20,831 bases of DNA from positions 1-20,831 of IMG/VR virus record IMGVR_UViG_3300020267_000016, one strand, 5' to 3'. The stretch comes from a virus. The position numbers and the translations under genes are program-made. How positions within the stretch are numbered: the first letter of the stretch is position 1; the number at the start of each line of letters is the position of its first letter. This document shows, piece by piece, positions 1-7,311 of the stretch. The notes under the pieces are model-generated. The model was not told the DNA's origin. It was given only the letters and a program-made list of their open reading frames with translations, and did not search any database.

Positions 1-533
1 GTAGGTTCTATGCCTTTGACCACTTTGGCTCTATTACTACAGACGAGATACTCAATCGGGTTCGTTACATGGTTAAAGCTCTGGACTGTAAGTTCATTAT
101 CATTGACCACCTGTCCATCCTTGTATCAGGATTAGAAGGTGAGGATGAACGCAGAAACATTGACCAGCTTATGACTAAGCTACGTTCACTGGTAGAAGAA
201 ACCAGATGTGCAATGCTGCTTGTATCTCACTTGCGTAGAGCATCAGGTGATAAAGGTCAGGAACAGGGCAAGGAAATATCTCTGTCCATGCTACGTGGCT
301 CACATTCTATTGCACAGATTAGTGATGCAGTTATTGCATTGGAACGTGACCAGCAAGCACAAGACCCTATACAGGCAAACACAACTGCAGTCAGGGTACT
401 AAAGAACCGTTATGCAGGTGAGACAGGTGTAGCAACCTATCTTCTGTACGACAAAGAAACTGGCAGAATGTCAGAGATTGAAAACCCATTTGAGGTAGAC
501 ACAAACGCAGAAGATATAGGAGACTTTCTATGA
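1..533 (+). CDS. Replicative DNA helicase, T7 gp4-type, C-terminal part
   Basis: The open frame already runs at the left edge (first whole codon at position 3, reading RFYAFDHFGS), so the ATG at 69 is internal and the gene is cut by the window. The product is the RecA-fold motor domain of a ring helicase that unwinds DNA at the fork by NTP hydrolysis. The sequence shows the Walker B-like strand FIIIDHLSILVSG, then DERRNIDQLMTKLR, LLVSHLRR (motif H3), LRGSHSIAQISDAVIALERDQQ (motif H4, with the arginine-finger region) and VRVLKNRYAGETG, followed by an acidic tail. Order and wording match the end of T7 gp4 very closely. Whether a primase domain is fused upstream cannot be seen. The stop overlaps the next start as ATGA at 530-533. 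Confidence 0.93.
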   Translation, partial: RFYAFDHFGSITTDEILNRVRYMVKALDCKFIIIDHLSILVSGLEGEDERRNIDQLMTKLRSLVEETRCAMLLVSHLRRASGDKGQEQGKEISLSMLRGSHSIAQISDAVIALERDQQAQDPIQANTTAVRVLKNRYAGETGVATYLLYDKETGRMSEIENPFEVDTNAEDIGDFL

Positions 534-745
534 GTATAAAATATGAAGTACTTGAACATTTAAAATCAGGAAAAACTTTAACATCTATTGAAGCTTTAGA
601 TAAGTTTGGATGTATGCAACTAAACTCAAGGATACACGAGTTAAAAAAGGAAGGACATGATATAGAAACAACCTTAGTATCCAATGGTAAAAAAAGATGG
701 GGCATATACAAATTAAAACAGGAGAGCACAAATGAAGGTAGCTAA
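530..745 (+). CDS. Small helix-turn-helix protein (HTH_39-like)
   Basis: A 71-residue protein. The segment TSIEALDKFGCMQLNSRIHELKKEGHDIET has the look of the small winged-helix domain (PF14090-like) found in many phages, where a SxxEAxxxFG helix is followed by a recognition helix LxxRIxxLKxxG. A DNA-binding role is inferred from this; no target is known. It starts within the helicase stop (ATGA) and its end overlaps the next gene by 14 bases, so it sits inside the replication operon and may be a fork accessory or a small regulator. Confidence 0.6.
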   Translation: MSIKYEVLEHLKSGKTLTSIEALDKFGCMQLNSRIHELKKEGHDIETTLVSNGKKRWGIYKLKQESTNEGS

Positions 746-1202
746 GATTGATGGAGCATACAACAGACGATTTATTCGTGAGGTGTATGAGAAGAATGAT
801 GGCAAAGCAAAAGAAGCCATTATGAATTACTTGATAAAGAATGGACATGAGATACTTGATAGTCAGGAAAACTTTTCGTTTGACATTAAGAGCAAAAAAG
901 GAGATAATATATACTTCTCAGAAGCAGAGATGAAAAACCAGTGGAGTGGTGATTGGCCTGAGACATGGAAGGAAATCAGGATACCATATCGTAAACACAA
1001 ACTGATTAACAGGATGGCAGAGTTAGGAGCAGATAATCATTTCTTTAATTTCTATGTCATCAGAACAGATGCAAAGATGGCATGGCGAATCAAAGACTTT
1101 GTTGTTGCTGAATCAGAAGTGAAGAAGTTATTTAGTTATCGTGTAAAAGGTGAAAGCTTTTTCCACATACCATATCAGAAAGCGGAGTTAGTGGAACTAT
1201 GA
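732..1202 (+). CDS. Conserved phage protein, possible PD-(D/E)XK nuclease
   Basis: A 156-residue soluble protein with a good ribosome site (AGGAG at about 719-724) before ATG 732. I do not recognise a named family with certainty. Residues about 48-70 read FSFDIKSKKGDNIYFSEAEMKNQW: an Asp (51), a short gap and then E66-M-K68, which fits the D...(D/E)xK core of restriction-type nucleases or Holliday junction resolvases. Position between helicase and polymerase genes suits a repair or recombination nuclease. The nuclease label is inference from one motif; the gene itself is secure from its overlaps (14 bases with the gene before, ATGA with the polymerase). Confidence 0.55.
   Translation: MKVAKIDGAYNRRFIREVYEKNDGKAKEAIMNYLIKNGHEILDSQENFSFDIKSKKGDNIYFSEAEMKNQWSGDWPETWKEIRIPYRKHKLINRMAELGADNHFFNFYVIRTDAKMAWRIKDFVVAESEVKKLFSYRVKGESFFHIPYQKAELVEL
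880..908 (+). promoter_or_regulatory. Possible internal sigma70 promoter upstream of DNA polymerase
   Basis: TTGACA at 880-885, a 17-base gap, and GATAAT (one mismatch to TATAAT) at 903-908. It lies inside the preceding coding gene about 290 bases before the polymerase start. In AT-rich DNA such a pair can arise by chance, so it is weaker than the intergenic promoters listed here. Confidence 0.3.
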
Positions 1203-2848
1203 AAAGAGTAGTACTTGATATCGAAACAGATGCTATTGATGCAACAGTTGTGCATTGTATAGTAGCACAGGATTTAGATACAGGTGCAGTAGACACATGG
1301 TATGGGGAGTCCATCAAGGACTTTCCTGCATGGTCAGAGAGTGTTGATGTCTTTGTCATGCATAACGGTGTGTCTTTTGATGCACCAGTAGTAAACCGTT
1401 TAACAGGTAGCAATATACCTTTGAGTAAGATACGTGACACATTAATTCTATCTCAGCTTTATGACCCATCTCTTGAAGGTGGACACTCTCTTGAGGCTTG
1501 GGGTCAAAGACTTGGCTATCCAAAGATAGAGTTTAATGACTTTACACATTTCTCTGAAGAGATGTTGAAGTATTGTAAACAAGACGTAGTTGTTACTGTA
1601 AAACTATATGAACATTTACTTCCTCAAATGAAGAAGTATTCTGGTAAATCTATTGAACTTGAACATCAGGTACGAGCAATCGTAGACAAGCAAGAAAAGA
1701 ATGGATTTACTCTTAACATACAAGAAGCCTCATGCCTTGTTGCAAGGCTCTCAGAAGAGGCTACAGTTATCGAAGAAGAGATGCAGGGTATATTCCCACC
1801 TATTGTCACAGAACGCTACTCAGAGAAGACAGGGAAGCGTTTAAAGGACAATGTAGAGGTGTTCAATCCTGCATCAAGACAACAAATAGGTAAACGCCTG
1901 ATAGAGAAAGGCTGGAAGCCAAAGAACTTCACACCTACAGGTCAACCAATTGTGGACGAAGGTACACTGAAAGATGTAAACATACCAGAGGCACAGAAGA
2001 TTGCACAGTATTTGTTGTTACAGAAGAGAGTTTCACAGGTCAGGTCTTGGCTTGACGTGGTGGAAGAAGATGGTAAGGTTCACGGTAGAGTTATTACTTT
2101 GAAAGCCATCACAGGGCGTATGGCTCACAACTCTCCAAACATGGCTCAAGTTCCTGCTGTCTATTCTCCCTACGGTAAGGAATGTAGACAGGTTTGGATG
2201 ACTAGCAGTGATAAGTACAAGCTGTTAGGTTGTGATGCTAGTTCGCTTGAACTTAGATGCTTGGCACACTATATGGGTGACAAGAAATTTACTGATGAGG
2301 TAGTGGGTGGTGACATCCATACTGCAAATCAGAAAGCTGCAGGATTACCTAGCCGGGATTCAGCAAAGACATTTATTTATGCTTTAATTTACGGTGCAGG
2401 TCCAGCAAAGATTGGTAGTATCGTTGGTGGTGGTGCTAAAGAAGGAAAGAAAATTATGGACAAGTTTATGTCTAATATGCCAGCCCTAAAGACTTTGCGT
2501 GATAAAGTTGATAGAGCATCAGGCACTGGATATATTCGTGGACTTGATGGCAGACTTCTAAAGGTGCGACAACAACACGCAGCTATGAATCTATTGCTAC
2601 AGGGTGCAGGTGCTATCATCTGCAAAGAATGGTTGCGGCAAATAACTTTAATGGCGCAACGAGATTATGATTACAATCTTGTTGCGTCTATACATGACGA
2701 GTATCAGTTTGAAGTACGTGTAGACCAGACAGAAAGATTTGGTGAGCTTACACAGAGAGCAATGAAGCAGGTAGAAAAAACACTATCAGTTAATTGTCCT
2801 CTGGATAGTGAATATAAAATTGGAAACAATTGGGCAGAAACACACTAA
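1199..2848 (+). CDS. DNA polymerase, family A, T7-type, with 3'-5' exonuclease
   Basis: This 549-residue enzyme copies the phage genome. The proofreading domain shows Exo I (D7, E9 in LDIET), Exo II (N56 to D61 in HNGVSFD) and Exo III (Y125 to D129 in YCKQD). The polymerase domain shows motif A GCDASSLELRCLAHYM (D346), motif B RDSAKTFIYALIYGAG (R386, K390, Y394, Y398) and motif C SIHDE (H499, D500), and ends NWAETH like T7 gp5 (NWAICH). Tyr394 sits at the position of E. coli Phe762/T7 Tyr526, known to weaken discrimination against dideoxynucleotides. T7 gp5 has 704 residues; the difference lies largely between about 195 and 222, where the thioredoxin-binding loop should be. The start overlaps the previous stop as ATGA. 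Confidence 0.97.
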   Translation: MKRVVLDIETDAIDATVVHCIVAQDLDTGAVDTWYGESIKDFPAWSESVDVFVMHNGVSFDAPVVNRLTGSNIPLSKIRDTLILSQLYDPSLEGGHSLEAWGQRLGYPKIEFNDFTHFSEEMLKYCKQDVVVTVKLYEHLLPQMKKYSGKSIELEHQVRAIVDKQEKNGFTLNIQEASCLVARLSEEATVIEEEMQGIFPPIVTERYSEKTGKRLKDNVEVFNPASRQQIGKRLIEKGWKPKNFTPTGQPIVDEGTLKDVNIPEAQKIAQYLLLQKRVSQVRSWLDVVEEDGKVHGRVITLKAITGRMAHNSPNMAQVPAVYSPYGKECRQVWMTSSDKYKLLGCDASSLELRCLAHYMGDKKFTDEVVGGDIHTANQKAAGLPSRDSAKTFIYALIYGAGPAKIGSIVGGGAKEGKKIMDKFMSNMPALKTLRDKVDRASGTGYIRGLDGRLLKVRQQHAAMNLLLQGAGAIICKEWLRQITLMAQRDYDYNLVASIHDEYQFEVRVDQTERFGELTQRAMKQVEKTLSVNCPLDSEYKIGNNWAETH

Positions 2849-2854
2849 TACTTG

Positions 2855-2883
2855 TTGACATACTATTTTGTATGTTGTATACT
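2855..2883 (+). promoter_or_regulatory. Sigma70-type promoter before the SSB gene
   Basis: A perfect -35 box TTGACA (2855-2860), exactly 17 bases, then TATACT (2878-2883, five of six). It lies in the 91-base gap between polymerase and SSB, with transcription expected from about 2890. The upstream in-frame ATG at 2868 falls inside the promoter, which argues against using it as the SSB start. Confidence 0.75.
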
Positions 2884-2924
2884 TTCAAAATCAGAAGTGG
2901 CTAAGACCACACAGTAAACTAAAT

Positions 2925-2930
2925 AAGGAG
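2925..2930 (+). promoter_or_regulatory. Ribosome binding site that sets the SSB start
   Basis: AAGGAG ends nine bases before ATG 2940 and directly abuts ATG 2931, so 2940 is the likely start codon. The longer frame from 2868 would place promoter sequence inside the protein. Confidence 0.75.
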
Positions 2931-2939
2931 ATGAAAATT

Positions 2940-3413
2940 ATGCCAGTACTTTCAGGTAAAGCCCATTGGGCAAGCGTTGCAAACCCTAATACTACTTTTG
3001 AGCCAGTATGGTCTGTTGACTTGGCTATCGAAGGTGACGAACTTAATAAGGCTCGTCAGATGGGATTGTCGATTAAGAATAAGGGCGATGACCGTGGTGA
3101 CTTTGTTACCATTAAACGTAAGGTTAATCGTAAAGATGGTACGCAGAACCAAGCACCTGCTTTGGTGGATGCCAATAAGAACCCTATGAATGGTACTCTG
3201 ATTGGTAACGGTTCTGATATTAATGTCCTGTTCAAGACCTATGAGTGGGAGTATGCAGGTAAAACTGGTATGGGGGCTGAACTTCAAAAGGTTCAGGTTA
3301 CCAACCTGATTGAATACTCTGATGGGTCTGATGACTTTGATGTTGTGCCTGACGGTTATAGTGCAGTGGATACCTTGAATGACGATATCCCCTTTGGTAA
3401 CACTGGTAGCTAA
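2940..3413 (+). CDS. Single-stranded DNA-binding protein, T7 gp2.5-like
   Basis: A 157-residue protein expected to coat single-stranded DNA at the fork and contact polymerase and helicase. It opens MPVLSGKAHWASVANPNTTF and continues with EPVWSVDLAIEGDELNKARQMG and DRGDFVTIKRK, the pattern of marine T7-like gp2.5 proteins, and ends in a long acidic tail (SDGSDDFDVV ... LNDDIPFGNTGS). The start is chosen at 2940 because AAGGAG (2925-2930) lies nine bases before it; the ATG at 2931 touches the ribosome site and the ATG at 2868 lies within the promoter. The tail holds DDIPF, the tip motif of bacterial SSB, but followed by five more residues. Confidence 0.85.
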   Translation: MPVLSGKAHWASVANPNTTFEPVWSVDLAIEGDELNKARQMGLSIKNKGDDRGDFVTIKRKVNRKDGTQNQAPALVDANKNPMNGTLIGNGSDINVLFKTYEWEYAGKTGMGAELQKVQVTNLIEYSDGSDDFDVVPDGYSAVDTLNDDIPFGNTGS

Positions 3414-3430
3414 AACATAACATCAACAAG

Positions 3431-3488
3431 GGTGCTACACATATTGTAATATGGTAGTGAGTTGGCTAGTGTAGGGTGGGTACGCCAA
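3431..3488 (+). ncRNA. Possible structured leader before the DUF3310 gene
   Basis: The 95-base gap between SSB and the next gene can fold in two linked ways. CTACAC (3435-3440) pairs with GTGTAG (3469-3474), enclosing a small ATATT/AATAT hairpin (3441-3452). TTGGC (3462-3466) pairs with GCCAA (3484-3488), and the GTGTAG strand lies in its loop, so both together would form a pseudoknot ending just before AAGGAG (3494-3499). It may tune translation of the next gene. I recognise no named RNA family and the stems are short. Confidence 0.25.
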
Positions 3489-3508
3489 TTATTAAGGAGA
3501 TATTATAG

Positions 3509-3724
3509 ATGACTGATTATGTAAATAATCCACCACATTATAAGAATGGTGATATACAATGTATTCAAGCTATTGAATCAGCATTATCACCAGAAGAGTT
3601 TAAAGGTTTTTGTAAAGGTAATGTAATTAAGTATACTTGGAGAGAACAATACAAAGGTAAAGACCAAGACCTTTCAAAAGCTTTATGGTATCTAACTAGG
3701 TATTTAGAAAAGGAAAACAAATGA
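3509..3724 (+). CDS. DUF3310 protein (T7 gp1.7-related small protein)
   Basis: A 71-residue protein with the full DUF3310 signature: NPPHYKNGDIQCIQAIE, then FKGFCKGNVIKYTWR and DLSKALWYLTRYLE. The domain is common in phages of many hosts; in T7 it forms part of gp1.7, reported as a nucleotide kinase, but this short version has no visible P-loop, so enzyme activity is uncertain. It has a strong AAGGAG site (3494-3499) and its stop overlaps the next start as ATGA at 3721-3724. Confidence 0.88.
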   Translation: MTDYVNNPPHYKNGDIQCIQAIESALSPEEFKGFCKGNVIKYTWREQYKGKDQDLSKALWYLTRYLEKENK

Positions 3725-4575
3725 AAACTATAGATACTTTAATTGAAGATATACATACTCTGTTAGAGACAGGAATTAATACTTCAACTGTTCAGAATCG
3801 TGATAAGATTCGTGACTTTGCTATGGAAATATCTAAGTCTGTTGCTCGTCAATTAGGTGAGGGCAAACGTGAGAAGATGACTTCACTACGTATGTCACAG
3901 ATTGGTAAGCCAGATAGACAGCTTTGGTATGAATTAAAAAGTCCAGTAGAGCCAGCACCGATTGACGGTCAAACTAAACTAAAGTTTATTATGGGAGATA
4001 TCCTAGAGGCTCTTCTTATTCTACTTACTGACCTGTCAGGACATAAGGTAACAGAGCAACAAAAAGAAGTAGAGATTGATGGTGTTAAAGGCCACAAGGA
4101 CTGTCGTATAGATGGCACTGTGGTAGATATCAAGTCTGCTTCTTCCTATGCTTTCAAGAAGTTTAAAGAAGGTACGTTGCATACTGATGACCCATTCGGA
4201 TATATAGCTCAAATATCTGGCTATGCCGAAGCAGATAAAGACGAGGAAGCTGCGTTCTTTGCTATTGATAAATCATCTGGTGAAATGGCTGTTATGAAAG
4301 TCGAACCTATCAGAATGATAAATGCAAAGCAAAGAATAGGAAAGGTTAAGAACTTTATTAGCTCTGATATACCACCTGCAAGATGCTATCCTGATGAAGA
4401 GGATGGCAAGTCTGGTAACAGAAAGCTTGCTATTGGTTGTGTCTACTGTTCTTTCAAAGAAGATTGTTGGAAGGATGCTAATGGTGGACGAGGACTTAGA
4501 AAGTTCCAATACTCTAATGGTATTAGATATCTTACGCAGGTAGGTAAAGTACCTGATGTAAAAGAAGTTGCCTAA
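3721..4575 (+). CDS. Cas4/RecB-like PD-(D/E)XK exonuclease
   Basis: A 284-residue nuclease in the place where T7 has its gp6 exonuclease. Visible parts are E96 in GDILEALL, D131 in CRIDGTVVDIKSASS with D136-x-K138 as the metal site, and the RecB-family QxxxY motif (Q164, Y168 in AQISGY). Near the end four cysteines (222, 240, 243, 249; GCVYCSFKEDCW) could hold an iron-sulfur cluster or zinc as in Cas4/AddB nucleases. Likely role: resection of DNA ends, host DNA breakdown or recombination. The C-terminal 35 residues after the last cysteine have no assignable role. It overlaps both neighbours by a few bases at most. Confidence 0.8.
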   Translation: MKTIDTLIEDIHTLLETGINTSTVQNRDKIRDFAMEISKSVARQLGEGKREKMTSLRMSQIGKPDRQLWYELKSPVEPAPIDGQTKLKFIMGDILEALLILLTDLSGHKVTEQQKEVEIDGVKGHKDCRIDGTVVDIKSASSYAFKKFKEGTLHTDDPFGYIAQISGYAEADKDEEAAFFAIDKSSGEMAVMKVEPIRMINAKQRIGKVKNFISSDIPPARCYPDEEDGKSGNRKLAIGCVYCSFKEDCWKDANGGRGLRKFQYSNGIRYLTQVGKVPDVKEVA

Positions 4576-5015
4576 TGGGTAAGAAAAAAAATAGAGATAA
4601 AAACGAGCACAACTATCGTTCTAATTCAGAATATAACTGTGCTTGTTTTTTAAATAAAAATAAGGTTGAGTTTGAATATGAAACATTCAACATACCTTAC
4701 TTGTGGCAAGAGGATAAGAAGTACATACCTGATTTTATTCTTCCTAACGGCATCATATTAGAAGTCAAAGGAAGGTTTATGTTGGAAGACAGAAAAAAAC
4801 ATTTGTTTATACGTGACCAGCATCCTGAATATGATATTAGGTTTGTCTTTGATAATCCAAATAGAAAACTATACAAAGGCGGTAAGATGACTTATGGAGA
4901 TTGGTGTGATAAATATGAGTTTCTTTACTGCAAAGGTGGAGAGGGAATACCAAAAGCATGGTTGAGAACAAATGCAAATAAAGGATATAATCCTAGCAGA
5001 AGACGAGCAGGTTGA
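4575..5015 (+). CDS. Endonuclease I (Holliday junction resolvase), T7 gp3-like
   Basis: A 146-residue homologue of T7 endonuclease I, which cuts branched DNA and helps degrade host DNA. The catalytic residues all have counterparts: E19 (T7 E20) in NSEYNC, D53 (T7 D55) in IPDFILPNG, E63 and K65 (T7 E65, K67) in ILEVKGRF. The following DRKKHLFIRDQHPEYDIRFVF and KLYKGGKMTYGDWCDK run almost side by side with T7. Length matches (149 in T7). The start overlaps the previous stop by one base (TAATG). The 3' end overlaps the next frame by 44 bases. Confidence 0.95.
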   Translation: MGKKKNRDKNEHNYRSNSEYNCACFLNKNKVEFEYETFNIPYLWQEDKKYIPDFILPNGIILEVKGRFMLEDRKKHLFIRDQHPEYDIRFVFDNPNRKLYKGGKMTYGDWCDKYEFLYCKGGEGIPKAWLRTNANKGYNPSRRRAG

Positions 5016-5304
5016 GCTTAAAACGGCAGAGAAGACTTTATTCTTAACTGTCATACTACAAGCACTACTTGACGCAACAAAGCCCCGATATGATGGCGAA
5101 CCTACTAACTCTATTCTTGAAAGAGAAAGAGCTATAGCTTGGTTCTTTGCATCAGTCGGGGTGACTGCTGAAGACTTTCATTCTGTATGTGATTATGCAG
5201 GAGTTAATCCTGTGTACATGAGAGAGTTTGCTTTCAAGGTTCTCAAGTCAGGTGAGGTTGAGTACGTTAGAAAAAGAATTAATGCTGTTTTGGGGCATGA
5301 ATAG
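4972..5304 (+). CDS. Conserved hypothetical phage protein
   Basis: A 110-residue, mostly helical protein of unknown function. The core RERAIAWFFASVGVTAEDFHSVCDYAGVNPVYMREFAFKVL resembles small proteins in many tailed phages of proteobacteria, with a W-F ... F-x-x-V-C-x-x-A-G-x-x-P pattern that could be a helix-turn-helix; this is inference. The ATG at 4972 gives a 44-base overlap with endonuclease I; a later start would lose part of the N-terminal segment ILAEDEQVELKTAEKTLF, which still looks protein-like. Confidence 0.65.
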   Translation: MQIKDIILAEDEQVELKTAEKTLFLTVILQALLDATKPRYDGEPTNSILERERAIAWFFASVGVTAEDFHSVCDYAGVNPVYMREFAFKVLKSGEVEYVRKRINAVLGHE

Positions 5305-5306
5305 TA

Positions 5307-5335
5307 TTGTAATTTTATCTTTATTGTGATACAAT
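5307..5335 (+). promoter_or_regulatory. Promoter before the ribonucleotide reductase gene
   Basis: TTGTAA (5307-5312), a 17-base gap and TACAAT (5330-5335), preceded by TG at 5327-5328 so that the -10 is of the extended TGn type. It lies in the 66-base gap between the small unknown gene and the reductase, about 35 bases before the ATG. Confidence 0.55.
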
Positions 5336-5370
5336 TTTAAATTCCAACTCAGTTCAAGAAAGGGATATCA

Positions 5371-7311
5371 ATGAATAATTATTTACCTACAGATTACCAA
5401 AACTTTATTGCCTTGTCACGGTATGCTCGTTGGAAAGAAGACGAACAAAGACGTGAAACATGGCCCGAAACAGTTGGCAGATACTTTGATTATATGTCTG
5501 ACCATCTTAGCAAAAAGCACGGCTATAACCTTAAAGACGGATTACGCAACGAACTAGAGGAAGCCGTGCTCACACAACAAATAATGCCATCCATGAGAGC
5601 ATTGATGACTGCAGGTCCAGCGTTAGACCGTTGCCATGTTGGTGGATATAACTGTTCTTACATTCCTGTAGACAGTCCTCGTGCCTTTGACGAGTGTATG
5701 TACATCCTAATGTGTGGTACAGGTGTTGGCTTCTCAGTTGAACGTAACAACATTGATAAGCTTCCTATTGTAAATGAAGCATTTCATGAAACAGATACAG
5801 TTATCAAGGTGGGTGATAGCAGACCCGGTTGGGCAAAGTCTCTACGTGAAATGATTGCTATGTTGTACGCTGGTCAGATTCCTAAGTGGGATGTATCAGA
5901 GGTACGTCCTGCAGGGGCAAGGCTCAAGACTTTTGGTGGACGTGCATCAGGTCCAGCCCCTTTGATTGACCTGTTTAATTTCTGCATTGACATCTTTAAA
6001 AATGCAGCAGGACGTAGGCTATACCCTATTGAGTGCCATGACCTGATGTGTAAGATTGGTGAAGTTGTGGTAGTAGGTGGTGTACGTAGGTCAGCCCTTA
6101 TCAGCCTGTCCAATCTAAACGATGACCAGATGAGCCATGCTAAATCAGGACAGTGGTGGGAAAATGAAGGTCAACGTGCATTGGCAAATAACTCTGTAGC
6201 ATATAAAGAAAAGCCTCAGATGGGTACATTCATGCGTGAGTGGCTGTCTTTATACGAATCTAAGTCTGGTGAACGTGGTATCTTTAATCGTGAATCAGCT
6301 AAGGTGCAAGCAGCAAGTAATGGACGGAGAGATGCAGACCATGAGTTCGGTTGTAACCCTTGTTCAGAAATTATTCTACGTCCTTATCAGTTCTGTAATC
6401 TTTCAGAGGTGGTTGTACGTGCTACAGATAACTTGGAAACATTAGAAAACAAAGTTCGTCTGGCAACCATTCTTGGAACATTACAAGCTACACTGACAGA
6501 CTTTAAATATATACGTAAAATCTGGAAGGATAACACAGAAGAAGAAAGACTTCTTGGTGTATCTCTTACAGGTATTTTAGACAATCAATTAATGTCTGGT
6601 AAGAGTGCTCTGTTTGGTATGAATATTAAAACTACTTTACAAACTCTAAAGGATAAAGCAATTGAGACAAACAAACATATGTCTAAATCTCTTGGAATAC
6701 CACAGGCTGCAGCAATTACTTGTGTCAAACCATCAGGTACAGTATCTCAGTTGGTAGACAGTGCATCAGGTATTCATGCTCGTCACAACCCATATTACAT
6801 TCGCACTGTACGTGGTGATAATAAAGACCCACTTACGCAGTTTATGATTGCACAGGGTATTCCTGCAGAGCCAGATGTAATGAAGCCTGATAGCACAACA
6901 GTCTTTAGCTTCCCTATGCAGTCACCTGCAGGGGCTGTATGTCGTACAGATATGACAGCTATTGAACAGCTTGAATTATGGTTGATGTATCAACGTCATT
7001 GGTGCGAACATAAACCGTCTGTTACAATATCTGTTAAAGAAGAAGAGTGGATGGATGTAGGCTCGTGGGTGTATAAACACTTTGACGAGGTATCAGGCAT
7101 CAGCTTCCTACCTTTTAGTGAACATACGTATCAGCAAGCACCTTATCAGGACATTACAAGCATAGAGTATGACGAGGCCAAGATAAAAATGCCTGAGAAG
7201 ATTGACTGGTCTTTGCTTTCAGACTTTGAAAAAGAAGATACTACATCAGGTGGACGTGAGTTAGCTTGTACTGCAGGGGTCTGCGAAGTTGTAGATTTGG
7301 ATGCAGCATGA
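5371..7311 (+). CDS. nrdJ: Adenosylcobalamin-dependent (class II) ribonucleotide reductase
   Basis: A 646-residue enzyme that makes deoxynucleotides for phage DNA synthesis, starting from a coenzyme B12 radical. The barrel shows MSMRALMTAG, the first redox cysteine (C95 in YNCSYIP), GTGVGFSVE, and the active-site strand NPCSEI (N329, thiyl radical C331, E333) followed by FCNL (C342), the spacing of 11 between the two cysteines as in the Lactobacillus leichmannii enzyme (C408, C419). CVKPSGTVSQLVDSASGIHAR supplies the phosphate-binding end. The tail ELACTAGVCEVVDL has the C-x4-C pair (C633, C638) that passes electrons. It is shorter than the 739-residue L. leichmannii enzyme. Ribosome site AAAGGG lies at about 5359-5364. 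No separate small subunit is needed or seen. Confidence 0.95.
   Translation: MNNYLPTDYQNFIALSRYARWKEDEQRRETWPETVGRYFDYMSDHLSKKHGYNLKDGLRNELEEAVLTQQIMPSMRALMTAGPALDRCHVGGYNCSYIPVDSPRAFDECMYILMCGTGVGFSVERNNIDKLPIVNEAFHETDTVIKVGDSRPGWAKSLREMIAMLYAGQIPKWDVSEVRPAGARLKTFGGRASGPAPLIDLFNFCIDIFKNAAGRRLYPIECHDLMCKIGEVVVVGGVRRSALISLSNLNDDQMSHAKSGQWWENEGQRALANNSVAYKEKPQMGTFMREWLSLYESKSGERGIFNRESAKVQAASNGRRDADHEFGCNPCSEIILRPYQFCNLSEVVVRATDNLETLENKVRLATILGTLQATLTDFKYIRKIWKDNTEEERLLGVSLTGILDNQLMSGKSALFGMNIKTTLQTLKDKAIETNKHMSKSLGIPQAAAITCVKPSGTVSQLVDSASGIHARHNPYYIRTVRGDNKDPLTQFMIAQGIPAEPDVMKPDSTTVFSFPMQSPAGAVCRTDMTAIEQLELWLMYQRHWCEHKPSVTISVKEEEWMDVGSWVYKHFDEVSGISFLPFSEHTYQQAPYQDITSIEYDEAKIKMPEKIDWSLLSDFEKEDTTSGGRELACTAGVCEVVDLDAA

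Noticed and set aside
2868-2939. Longer N-terminus for the SSB gene from ATG 2868
   Set aside because: This ATG lies within the spacer of a strong promoter (2855-2883), has no ribosome site, and the extra residues (MYVVYFQNQK...) do not resemble SSB proteins. ATG 2940 is nine bases after AAGGAG.
7266-7307. Extra 14 residues at the start of the gene after the reductase
   Set aside because: They are read out of frame from the end of the reductase gene; the ATGA overlap at 7308 is the normal arrangement in this genome.
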